A stretch of DNA of 20,565 nt from IMG/VR virus record IMGVR_UViG_3300022693_001279, positions 1 to 20,565 of that record, one strand, 5' to 3'. A program made the position numbers and the translations under genes. This DNA comes from a virus. A model generated the notes under the pieces. It did not search any database. It had not been told where the DNA came from and saw only the letters and a program-made list of their open reading frames with translations. Below are positions 1-5,258 of the stretch, in pieces (within the stretch, counting starts at the first letter, position 1; each line of letters starts with the position of its first letter).

Positions 1-10
1 AGTTTAACTG

Positions 11-145
11 TCATTTATTATCCTCTTTATCAGTAAAACAAATAGTGGTTGAATTTTCTGATATTTTATCTCTAACCCATTGACAAGGACATTGATCTAA
101 CCAATCATAAAAATCTTCTGACATTGTTACTCTTATTTTAGTCAT
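11..145 (-). CDS. 44-aa hypothetical protein
   Basis: Small ORF not long enough for ordinary ORF lists. It begins MTKIRVTMSEDFYDWLDQCP and ends TDKEDNK. Its ATG overlaps the stop of the upstream minus-strand gene as ATGA (142-145), and a clear Shine-Dalgarno GGAGGAG lies 7 nt before the ATG. Both signs support real, translationally coupled expression. The peptide is acidic with two close cysteines (CPC) and no membrane segment. I do not recognise a family; a small regulatory or anti-host protein is possible but unsupported. Confidence 0.6.
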   Translation of the reverse strand: MTKIRVTMSEDFYDWLDQCPCQWVRDKISENSTTICFTDKEDNK

Positions 146-390
146 TTAAATACTCCTCCATATATTAGAATTAATTCTGCCAACCAGATGGAAAATATAG
201 TTATATGTGCAACACCCATTAACACAAGTATGTTCATAAACACTTTTTCTTTTTTTCCTCTGTGATAGAAAGTATCAAAATCCAAGAAACTTAGAAACCC
301 TTTTGGTTTACTTTTTTCTCTTTTATCCCAGTGATCTATTTTGATCCCTCCTCTGTTTCTGTAGAAAACATATTCTTTGTATATGTCCAC
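142..390 (-). CDS. Small single-span membrane protein
   Basis: The longest reading gives 82 aa from a GTG start, overlapping the upstream minus-strand gene by 55 nt. The N-terminal half is basic and the C-terminal half is one hydrophobic segment (about residues 51-80, VFMNILVLMGVAHITIFSIW onward), so it is probably anchored in the membrane by its C-terminus. The start is doubtful. GTG at 390 has no good ribosome binding site. GGAGG at 347-351 sits 7 nt ahead of an in-frame ATA (337-339) that overlaps the stop of the previous gene, the same spacing as for the gene downstream. The function is unknown. With its neighbour it forms a pair of tiny membrane proteins in an operon of early-type genes. 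Confidence 0.55.
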   Translation of the reverse strand: MDIYKEYVFYRNRGGIKIDHWDKREKSKPKGFLSFLDFDTFYHRGKKEKVFMNILVLMGVAHITIFSIWLAELILIYGGVFK

Positions 391-533
391 TCTGGTTTAA
401 TAAACTTTTTTGCATCATTCCAGAACCACATTAGAATGATTATAATACCTATTGGTAATAATACACCGCTCGCTATGCAGAACCCTGCTATAACAAATGT
501 CCAGTTTATTTTTGGAAATTTCATCTCTATCAT
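336..533 (-). CDS. Small single-span membrane protein
   Basis: 65 aa, with one strong hydrophobic segment at about residues 11-37 (WTFVIAGFCIASGVLLPIGI onward) followed by a charged tail rich in Glu, Lys and Thr. The start ATG at 533 lies 26 nt downstream of a TATA element (TTATATG, 554-560 on the minus strand), fitting a leaderless mRNA; a second ATG three codons later is an alternative. It is the first gene of a minus-strand operon that continues through 142-390 and 11-145. No family is recognised. A role at the host membrane, such as superinfection exclusion or egress, is possible from topology only. Confidence 0.6.
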   Translation of the reverse strand: MIEMKFPKINWTFVIAGFCIASGVLLPIGIIIILMWFWNDAKKFIKPEWTYTKNMFSTETEEGSK

Positions 534-553
534 TTATCTATATAATGATGAGA

Positions 554-560
554 CATATAA
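554..560 (-). promoter_or_regulatory. TATA box for the 336-533 operon
   Basis: TTATATG on the minus strand, with its TATA beginning 26 nt before the ATG at 533. No SD precedes that ATG, so a leaderless archaeal transcript is the simplest reading. Confidence 0.45.
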
Positions 561-587
561 GTCTTTTCATTAACGCTTAATAATTTT

Positions 588-695
588 ATTTAAACTGAGA
601 AGATGACGTATCAACGTTCTTTCTTCTCCTTAAAGCCTAAGAGGGCTACCGTCCAACTTTAAGTTGTTAATTCTGGTTAATCCCTGAAGGCTTAT
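588..695 (-). ncRNA. Candidate structured small RNA
   Basis: The 194-nt gap at 534-727 has no ORF but has its own TATA-like element 27 nt upstream of the predicted 5' end. On the minus strand the predicted RNA folds into a long interrupted hairpin. AAGCCT (693-688) pairs with AGGCTT (638-633). AGGG (685-682) pairs with CCCT (645-642). ACC (677-675) pairs with GGT (650-648). The tip is CAACT/AGTTG (666-654) around a short loop. A second hairpin follows, GAGAAGA (628-622) with TCTTCTC (603-597), enclosing ACGT/ACGT (617-614 with 609-606), and then an AT-rich tract. The 5' end falls at the base of the first stem. It is not a tRNA, since there is no anticodon or T arm. The pairings are visible; its status as an RNA gene is inferred. 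The 3' end is approximate. Confidence 0.4.
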
Positions 696-712
696 TAAAA
701 TGATGTATATCT

Positions 713-722
713 AATATATATA
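713..722 (-). promoter_or_regulatory. TATA box for the candidate small RNA
   Basis: TATATATATT on the minus strand, just downstream of the stop of the 728-910 gene. A transcript starting 27 nt from its T would begin at about 693-695, exactly where the AAGCCT stem starts. Confidence 0.4.
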
Positions 723-727
723 CTTTA

Positions 728-910
728 TCACTCTTCATTATTTTCATTTATTCTTTCTTTTAACTCTTTAATTTTATCCTCACATAGGAATGTAAGTTTC
801 CAAAAAGTCTTTTTATCATTCGTACTTACCTTGATAGGATCTAATTTTCCAAATGCTGTTTCAAACCAATATATAAGTCTTTTATAGTCAGTTAATTCAA
901 ATTCTACCAT
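728..910 (-). CDS. 60-aa hypothetical protein
   Basis: Begins MVEFELTDYKRLIYWFETAF and ends with a charged helix (KIKELKERINENNEE). A GTG two codons upstream (916) would give 62 aa. The ATG at 910 is preferred because the TATA box at 931-940 then lies 27 nt away, the same distance as for the divergent gene at 961. The protein is soluble with no recognised motif. Its position at the left edge of the structural module, transcribed away from the portal, suggests an early or accessory gene. Confidence 0.6.
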   Translation of the reverse strand: MVEFELTDYKRLIYWFETAFGKLDPIKVSTNDKKTFWKLTFLCEDKIKELKERINENNEE

Positions 911-930
911 TTTCACTCTGATATAGTTAA

Positions 931-940
931 ATTTATATTC
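931..940. promoter_or_regulatory. Shared bidirectional TATA box
   Basis: The sequence reads TTTATATTC on plus and GAATATAAAT on minus. Counting from the T that opens the TATA core on each strand, the plus start codon (961) and the minus start codon (910) are each 27 nt away. One TBP site could therefore drive two leaderless transcripts. Confidence 0.6.
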
Positions 941-960
941 TTAAAAGGATTTCTATTTAC

Positions 961-1101
961 ATGGTTCGAAAAGATGTAGAGATATCAGAGGAAAACCCAG
1001 TTGTAACTGAGAAATCACTTGTGACCGTTAAATCAGTATGTTCTTGCAAAATAGGCAGAGATATATACTGTAAAGAACACGGTGACCCAGATAAAAAATA
1101 G
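961..1101 (+). CDS. 46-aa zinc-motif peptide
   Basis: Begins MVRKDVEISEENPVVTEKSL and carries a CxC-x8-CxxH motif (C28, C30, C39, H42) in its last third, a likely single zinc site. There is no SD; the ATG is 27 nt from the shared TATA box at 931-940, so it is probably leaderless. It is followed by 69 nt and then the portal gene, which has its own TATA box. A tiny zinc protein could be a transcription regulator or a structural peptide. The family is not recognised. It is too short for usual gene callers but is supported by its promoter. Confidence 0.6.
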   Translation: MVRKDVEISEENPVVTEKSLVTVKSVCSCKIGRDIYCKEHGDPDKK

Positions 1102-1139
1102 TACGAAAAACGACACTTCCCTTACAAAAACATAACAAA

Positions 1140-1148
1140 GTATATAAC
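1140..1148 (+). promoter_or_regulatory. TATA box for the portal gene
   Basis: GTATATAAC, with the TATA starting 30 nt before the portal ATG at 1171. There is no SD before that ATG. The 69-nt gap holds nothing else I can recognise. Confidence 0.5.
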
Positions 1149-1170
1149 TGTCTATTAGTTCATATTATTA

Positions 1171-3024
1171 ATGGGTTTTACAGATACATTGCGTAACATA
1201 TTAAAAGGCAGAGTTAATGTAGATAAATCTTATACTGGTGGTACGGTAAGACCTTCAATCGCCCAACCTTATATGAGTACCGATACAGGTGCTAAACTAC
1301 CTATATTTCCATTTCCCTTAATAATGATTTATGAGTTGGCTGATAATATAGATGCCTTAAGAATACCAATAGAGACTATTAATAGAGAGATGTTTAAGAA
1401 TGGATTTGAAGTAGTTGAGCGTTTTACTTATAAATGTAATGACTGTTCTAAGGAATTTCAAAACAAACCAAACTCTGGAATAGAAGGTGAGGCTGATGCA
1501 GATATGATAAAGTGTGATTCATGTGGTTCCAAAGATTTAAGAAGACCTGAACCTCAACACCGCAAAATACTTGAAAACATGGTACATAACCCTGTCAATG
1601 GTAATGGTCAAACTATAGAAGACGTTACAAGACAATTAGAAAGAGACTTGGAAATAGCAGATAATGCATATCTTTTATTGTTAAAGAATTACTTCATTGA
1701 TGATATTACAGGTGAAATTAATCAAGAAAAGACCGAAATTAAAGAGATGTTGCGAATAGACCCTCCTCAAGTAGCTATGATTGCTGATTCAGATGGTAAG
1801 ATTGGTTATGATGATAAAAGACAAAAGATTTGGGTATGTCCAAGATTCGAGCACCGTGGTCATAGACTTTATTCAGACAGATGCGATAAATGTAACGCCC
1901 GTGCTTTAAAGGCTGTGCTAGAGGTAAACAGTGTTTATTCAGTCGGAATACCACAACCTAAACGTGTTATTTATGCTGAAGGAGAGATAATTTGGAAGGC
2001 AGGTAAATACAAACCAGCCCTCATATATGGATATTCTCCTATTTACTCTGTATGGTCAAAGGCTATGTCTTTATCACATATGGATGAGTATATACGAAAG
2101 TACTTTGATAAGATGAGACCGCCAAGAGGATTGCTCTTAATTGCTTCTCGTAACTATGAAACATTTAGAAAGTCATGGGATGCACTTGAACAGAAAGCGA
2201 TAGAAGACCCATACATGATACACCCACTAATGGTAGAGACAGATAAGGGTAGTAAAAACATGGCACAGTGGATGGACTTTACTGGTTCATTACAGGAATT
2301 ACAATTCGTTGAAATTAGAAAAGAACTTAGACAAGTTATAGGTGCTATTTTTGGAGTATTGCCACTTTACTATGGTGAAATGGTTGGTGGATGGTCACAG
2401 GAAGGGTTACAGGTTACAATTACTAACAGAGCGGTTAAATGGGGTCAGGACATTTTGTATAAAGCCTTCTTTAGAAGAATTTGTGATGTAATGGGTATTG
2501 ATGATTGGGATTTAAAGTTAGTTGCAGGTGAAGAGAATGATAAACTTAGAGAACTACAACAGGAAGGACTTGAGATTGATAATATGGCTAAACTACAACA
2601 GATGGGATTTGGTATATCGATGACACATGGTGGAGAGTTTAAAGTTTCTAAAGAACCAACTATACAAGAAGATTTAAGTCTAGGAAGAGGTAGAGGTACT
2701 GCTGCTCCTAAAGACCAACAACAAAACTTTGACGGAGAACCAGTGTTGGCAAGACCTTCTGATATAGGTGGTGTTGCACAAGGATTCCCAGCAAGTGGTA
2801 GTGGTACATCAATGTCAAAGAAAAACTACCCTGATGGTATAACACCTTCTAACTTTGAAGTTGTTAAAAACACTTTACAATCTGCAATAGACTTTGGATG
2901 GTCTAAAACTAAAACTGTTGATGAACTTAGAAAGCATAGTGCTATGACGGTTAGAAGTGCTAGAGAATTAGTAAAGAATGAATTTGAAAATATTAGGAGG
3001 TGGGAAGACGAAGATGAAAAGTAA
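1171..3024 (+). CDS. Portal protein
   Basis: 617 aa. The portal forms the dodecameric ring at one capsid vertex through which DNA is packaged and ejected. The central and C-terminal part has the usual portal pattern: a GYSPIYSVW segment (about residue 288), a long helical stem region, the MRPPRG stretch, and the helix around residues 395-430 containing YYGEMVGGWSQEG. Two Cys/His clusters are unusual: C89, C92, C115 and C118 (CxxC-x22-CxxC), and C223, H228, H231, C238 and C241. The C-terminal about 120 residues are low complexity (TAAPKDQQQN, GSGTSMSKKN) ending in a charged helix. The ATG is leaderless. The 3' end overlaps the next gene, whose SD lies inside this one. Terminase is not next to it, which is unusual. 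Confidence 0.85.
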   Translation: MGFTDTLRNILKGRVNVDKSYTGGTVRPSIAQPYMSTDTGAKLPIFPFPLIMIYELADNIDALRIPIETINREMFKNGFEVVERFTYKCNDCSKEFQNKPNSGIEGEADADMIKCDSCGSKDLRRPEPQHRKILENMVHNPVNGNGQTIEDVTRQLERDLEIADNAYLLLLKNYFIDDITGEINQEKTEIKEMLRIDPPQVAMIADSDGKIGYDDKRQKIWVCPRFEHRGHRLYSDRCDKCNARALKAVLEVNSVYSVGIPQPKRVIYAEGEIIWKAGKYKPALIYGYSPIYSVWSKAMSLSHMDEYIRKYFDKMRPPRGLLLIASRNYETFRKSWDALEQKAIEDPYMIHPLMVETDKGSKNMAQWMDFTGSLQELQFVEIRKELRQVIGAIFGVLPLYYGEMVGGWSQEGLQVTITNRAVKWGQDILYKAFFRRICDVMGIDDWDLKLVAGEENDKLRELQQEGLEIDNMAKLQQMGFGISMTHGGEFKVSKEPTIQEDLSLGRGRGTAAPKDQQQNFDGEPVLARPSDIGGVAQGFPASGSGTSMSKKNYPDGITPSNFEVVKNTLQSAIDFGWSKTKTVDELRKHSAMTVRSARELVKNEFENIRRWEDEDEK

Positions 3025-3259
3025 AATAAAACCTAAAGTAACAGATAAAAAGATAAAAAAGGAAGTTAAACTGAAAATACAAGAAGAAACACCAATAGAA
3101 CTACCTATACGCAGAAGATTTTTAGATGGGGATATTAATGAGTTTAATAGAATAGCAAATTCTTGTAAGAATAATGAACTCTTAACATATGAAATACATG
3201 TAGTAATTGATGATGCTATAAAGAGAATGTTAAATGTTAGGAAAGACCACAGTGTATAA
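3014..3259 (+). CDS. Basic 81-aa hypothetical protein
   Basis: Starts MKSKIKPKVTDKKIKKEVKL: the first 25 residues are very lysine-rich, followed by a more ordinary helical region (RRFLDGDINEFNRIA; VVIDDAIKRMLNVR). It overlaps the end of the portal gene by 11 nt. The ATG at 3014 is preferred because a strong SD, AGGAGGT (2995-3001), lies 12 nt upstream; an in-frame ATG at 2978 would add 12 residues but has no SD. The stop overlaps the next start as TAATG. The basic tail suggests binding to nucleic acid or to an acidic partner. No family is recognised. Confidence 0.65.
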   Translation: MKSKIKPKVTDKKIKKEVKLKIQEETPIELPIRRRFLDGDINEFNRIANSCKNNELLTYEIHVVIDDAIKRMLNVRKDHSV

Positions 3260-3705
3260 TGGCAACAAAATTAGATGTAAATCACGGTACAACTGATATT
3301 GGTAAGAGAATATGGGATTTACACCAAAAAAACGAATATACACATGTAACCGAGTATAAGGAAGCCTTATGTTTTGGATGTTTAAAGAATGACGCTGCTG
3401 CTGCACTAATAGTTGATATTTGTGGAGATTGTGCTGGAAAACGTGGCAGAGAGACACTTTTAGTGTCAGTTAAGGAAGTTTATTATGGATTATGTTATTT
3501 TTGTGGTCATTACAAGTTTAATATGGAACAGGTTAATTGTAGACTATGTAGAAATTGCCACAGAAAAGTTGCAAATATAATGAAAGATTATAATAAAAAA
3601 GGTGGTTTTATGGGTGCAGACCCCTTTTGGGTTAGAATTAAGAAAAAACACGGAAAAGATTGGAAAGAGATAATGAATAATGGTACTAAGTCTTATCGTC
3701 AATAA
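3259..3705 (+). CDS. Zinc-finger protein with paired zinc ribbons
   Basis: 148 aa with ten clustered metal ligands: C38 and C41 with C55 and C58 (CxxC-x13-CxxC), then C79 and C82 (CYFC) with C94, C97, C100 and H101 (CRLCRNCH). The C-terminus is basic, with a W..I.KKHGKDWKEIM segment resembling a DNA-binding helix. Translation is coupled to the preceding gene by TAATG. Two zinc ribbons and a basic tail suggest nucleic-acid binding, perhaps a late-gene regulator or an HNH-like or packaging accessory protein. I see no HNH or nuclease motif. T-runs directly after the stop probably end this unit, where it meets the convergent minus-strand genes. Confidence 0.7.
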   Translation: MATKLDVNHGTTDIGKRIWDLHQKNEYTHVTEYKEALCFGCLKNDAAAALIVDICGDCAGKRGRETLLVSVKEVYYGLCYFCGHYKFNMEQVNCRLCRNCHRKVANIMKDYNKKGGFMGADPFWVRIKKKHGKDWKEIMNNGTKSYRQ

Positions 3706-3868
3706 TTTTTTGTTTTTTCATGCGTCTTTTCTTCTCTTTCATATATTCTACTAAATCTGGAGGAATTAGTAATGCCTCAAGTAATATTTCAATATTTTCT
3801 AATTTAAAGTTGGTTATTTGAAGTAACTCTTCAACTTCTCCTAATATAAAATCAAATTTCATCTTCAT
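3686..3868 (-). CDS. 60-aa hypothetical protein
   Basis: Predicted to be helical and charged: MKMKFDFILGEVEELLQITN, then a basic C-terminus (KEKKRRMKKQK). The start overlaps the end of the 3852-4310 gene by 17 nt (11 nt if the second ATG at 3862 is used), and the 3' end overlaps the convergent zinc-finger gene by 20 nt. The tight overlaps argue for a real, co-transcribed gene, but there is no SD and no family match that I can recognise. Confidence 0.5.
   Translation of the reverse strand: MKMKFDFILGEVEELLQITNFKLENIEILLEALLIPPDLVEYMKEKKRRMKKQKIIDDKT
3706..3720 (+). terminator. T-rich terminator of the portal unit
   Basis: Two T6 runs separated by one G directly after the stop at 3705, a typical archaeal poly-U termination signal. 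They lie within the 3' coding region of the convergent gene. Confidence 0.45.
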
Positions 3869-4310
3869 TATGTAAAATAAGTATCAACCTATTATAATTT
3901 ATGTCAAAAAACATATTATTATAATCTATTTTTAACGTCTTTTTTGGTCTTTCACCATTAAATTTATCTATTCGTAACCTTAATTCAGGTTTTCTTAGTT
4001 TTTTTGGAAAGAATGAGACATGGTTAGTTTTTGGATTATATGTTAATTTTCCATCTAAAACAAGTTTCTCATCCCCTTTTTTGTATTCATTAAACTCTTT
4101 AAGGTTAAAAAATGTAATAGAACGTGTATACCCTGTTTTATTAGAGAACATATCTGTGTTTAATATAATCCAAAGTTTATCATCATCTTTAATATATAAA
4201 TCAAGTACCTTTATCGATGATTCATTCACCTTTTTTTTCATATCAATAAAATTTTTATATTTATCAACATATGTTTTTAAATTACTATATGCATACAATG
4301 ATACACCCAT
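3852..4310 (-). CDS. Hypothetical protein on a minus-strand island
   Basis: 152 aa, starting MGVSLYAYSNLKTYVDKYKN. It mixes beta and charged segments (KVLDLYIKDDDKLWIILNTD; KLVLDGKLTYNPKTNHVSFF) and is lysine- and asparagine-rich with no cysteines. The ATG is leaderless, 27 nt from the palindromic TATA element shared with the divergent gene at 4357. With the 60-aa gene after it, it forms a two-gene unit running against the surrounding virion genes, like the morons of lambdoid phages. The function is unknown. Confidence 0.65.
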   Translation of the reverse strand: MGVSLYAYSNLKTYVDKYKNFIDMKKKVNESSIKVLDLYIKDDDKLWIILNTDMFSNKTGYTRSITFFNLKEFNEYKKGDEKLVLDGKLTYNPKTNHVSFFPKKLRKPELRLRIDKFNGERPKKTLKIDYNNMFFDINYNRLILILHNEDEI

Positions 4311-4328
4311 GAGGTTATTAGGAAATAC

Positions 4329-4338
4329 TTATTAATAA
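4329..4338. promoter_or_regulatory. Palindromic TATA box shared by divergent genes
   Basis: TTATTAATAA is a perfect 10-bp palindrome. On plus, the T opening the core (4330) is 27 nt from the ATG at 4357. On minus, the equivalent T (4337) is 27 nt from the ATG at 4310. Neither gene has an SD. Confidence 0.6.
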
Positions 4339-4356
4339 ATCCTTCTTAAGATTTTT

Positions 4357-4572
4357 ATGGATAAATGCAAATGTGGAGGGAAAAAATACGAATATGAAAC
4401 TACATCAAATAGAACATTATATATTACTGAGTATTATTTTTCAATATGTTTCAGATGTGGAAGATTTGATGGTAAGGCAGCCACTAAAGAGTTAACTGAA
4501 TTATTCATAGAAGAACCTATGTTATTATTACATATGATTAAATCTGGATACTTGGTACCTATAAATAACTAG
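4357..4572 (+). CDS. Zinc-ribbon protein
   Basis: 71 aa with a CxC near the N-terminus (C4, C6) and a CxxC at C32 and C35 (ICFRCGRFDG), giving a four-cysteine zinc ribbon at residues 4-35 followed by a helical tail (ATKELTELFIEEPMLLLHMI). The start is leaderless, from the TATA box shared with 3852-4310. It is the third compact zinc protein in this stretch. It is most likely a nucleic-acid or protein adaptor; the specific role is unknown. Confidence 0.65.
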   Translation: MDKCKCGGKKYEYETTSNRTLYITEYYFSICFRCGRFDGKAATKELTELFIEEPMLLLHMIKSGYLVPINN

Positions 4573-4577
4573 GTTAA

Positions 4578-4586
4578 CTTATATAC
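4578..4586 (+). promoter_or_regulatory. TATA box for the 4611 gene
   Basis: CTTATATAC, whose TATA begins 31 nt before the TTG at 4611, the same distance as for the gene starting at 20409. It supports the TTG start with a leader of only a few nucleotides. Confidence 0.4.
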
Positions 4587-4610
4587 TTAGTTTACTAAGT
4601 CTCTTATAAG

Positions 4611-4823
4611 TTGAACAAATCTAGAGGTTTAATAAGAATATTTGGTAATTTTGGGGTATCATTCTTTTCACCACTCGTAGGTGGTAATATTGCTGAAACT
4701 ATGTTTGATATAGGGTTTACATTCGAACAAATTATTATTATTGCATTATTTTCTGCTATATTTGTGACTGGACTATCAATTAGTAAAGAAGCAGTAGAAT
4801 GGAGTAAAAATGGTAAAAAATGA
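4611..4823 (+). CDS. Small membrane protein, possible holin-like
   Basis: 70 aa read from a TTG start, chosen because the TATA box at 4578-4586 fits and no ATG occurs until well inside. Residues 13-30 are moderately hydrophobic (GNFGVSFFSPLVGG) and residues 39-56 form a strong membrane segment (EQIIIIALFSAIFVTGLSI); the tail is basic (WSKNGKK). Size and topology resemble small holin-like or membrane-anchoring viral proteins, but no family signature is visible. The stop overlaps a possible 26-aa ORF as ATGA. Confidence 0.55.
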   Translation: MNKSRGLIRIFGNFGVSFFSPLVGGNIAETMFDIGFTFEQIIIIALFSAIFVTGLSISKEAVEWSKNGKK

Positions 4824-4900
4824 CAAGAACAAAGAAAAGAACAAAGAAAAGAACTTGTAATTGGGTACATGAAATACTTTCATGCGTATTGATTTGGTAA
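4820..4900 (+). CDS. Possible 26-aa basic peptide
   Basis: ATGA overlap with the upstream membrane protein, then MTRTKKRTKKRTCNWVHEIL and six more residues. The N-terminus is a tandem TKKR repeat encoded by two copies of a 12-nt unit (ACAAAGAAAAGA). There is no SD at a good distance. It may be a real coupled peptide or simply a readable stretch; the overlap is the only positive sign. Confidence 0.25.
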   Translation: MTRTKKRTKKRTCNWVHEILSCVLIW

Positions 4901-4902
4901 AG

Positions 4903-4912
4903 GTTATATAAT
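4903..4912 (+). promoter_or_regulatory. TATA box for the 4932 gene
   Basis: GTTATATAAT, with TATATAA starting 27 nt before the ATG at 4932; no SD. This is one of the best-formed promoters in the window. Confidence 0.5.
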
Positions 4913-4931
4913 GGTATCTTAAGTAATACCT

Positions 4932-5198
4932 ATGGTCGACCCATTACTAGCAGTAGTACTTGCAACAGTTGCTGGTGCAGTTTTAAACACCGTTAGAGGA
5001 TATCTAGGTTCTGATTCAGACACATATGATATCAAAAAGTTCTTAGGTGCTGTAATTGTAGCAGTATTTGCAGGAGTTGCTATTGCACAAACAATAGGCT
5101 TGTCAGGAATAGACACATTAGGTCTAGCTTTGATAGGTCTTACAGCAGGATTCACAGTTGATTTTGCTGTTTCTAAAGCAAAAAAAGTAGTATCATAG
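4932..5198 (+). CDS. Three-span small membrane protein, holin-like
   Basis: 88 aa with three hydrophobic stretches at about residues 4-24 (PLLAVVLATVAGAVLNTVRG), 37-55 (FLGAVIVAVFAGVAIAQTI) and 63-80 (LGLALIGLTAGFTVDFAV), ending in a basic tail (SKAKKVVS). This matches the size and topology of class I holins. Archaea of this kind lack peptidoglycan, so a pore or a membrane-reorganising egress factor would be the equivalent role; this is inference. It has its own leaderless TATA promoter and a hairpin-plus-T-run terminator, so it is a single-gene transcription unit, probably strongly expressed. Confidence 0.6.
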   Translation: MVDPLLAVVLATVAGAVLNTVRGYLGSDSDTYDIKKFLGAVIVAVFAGVAIAQTIGLSGIDTLGLALIGLTAGFTVDFAVSKAKKVVS

Positions 5199-5219
5199 GC
5201 ACTACTTATTCTTTTTTTT
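5185..5219 (+). terminator. Hairpin and T-run terminator
   Basis: AAGTAGT (5185-5191) pairs with ACTACTT (5201-5207) around a 9-nt loop containing the stop codon, followed by ATTC and T8 (5212-5219). It ends the holin-like gene. It also argues against the ATG at 5226 as a start, since no promoter would fit before it. Confidence 0.5.
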
Positions 5220-5228
5220 ATCATAATG

Positions 5229-5237
5229 TTTATTAAT
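5229..5237 (+). promoter_or_regulatory. TATA box for the protease gene
   Basis: TTTATTAAT, preceded by TAATG exactly as at the 9994 promoter. The core T is 28 nt before the ATG at 5259, so the protease probably starts there rather than at 5226. Confidence 0.45.
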
Positions 5238-5258
5238 GATACAGGTAAATTTATGTAT

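Noticed and set aside
331-573. 80-aa open frame on plus opposite the small membrane genes
   Set aside because: No promoter at the right spacing on plus; the minus genes have TATA, SD and ATGA coupling.
630-695. tRNA gene
   Set aside because: The 6-bp end stem looks like an acceptor stem, but there is no D arm, anticodon arm or T loop and the length and arms do not fit.
5226-5258. Upstream ATG of the protease gene
   Set aside because: It follows the T-run of the preceding terminator directly, has no TATA at the right distance and overlaps the TATA box that fits ATG 5259.
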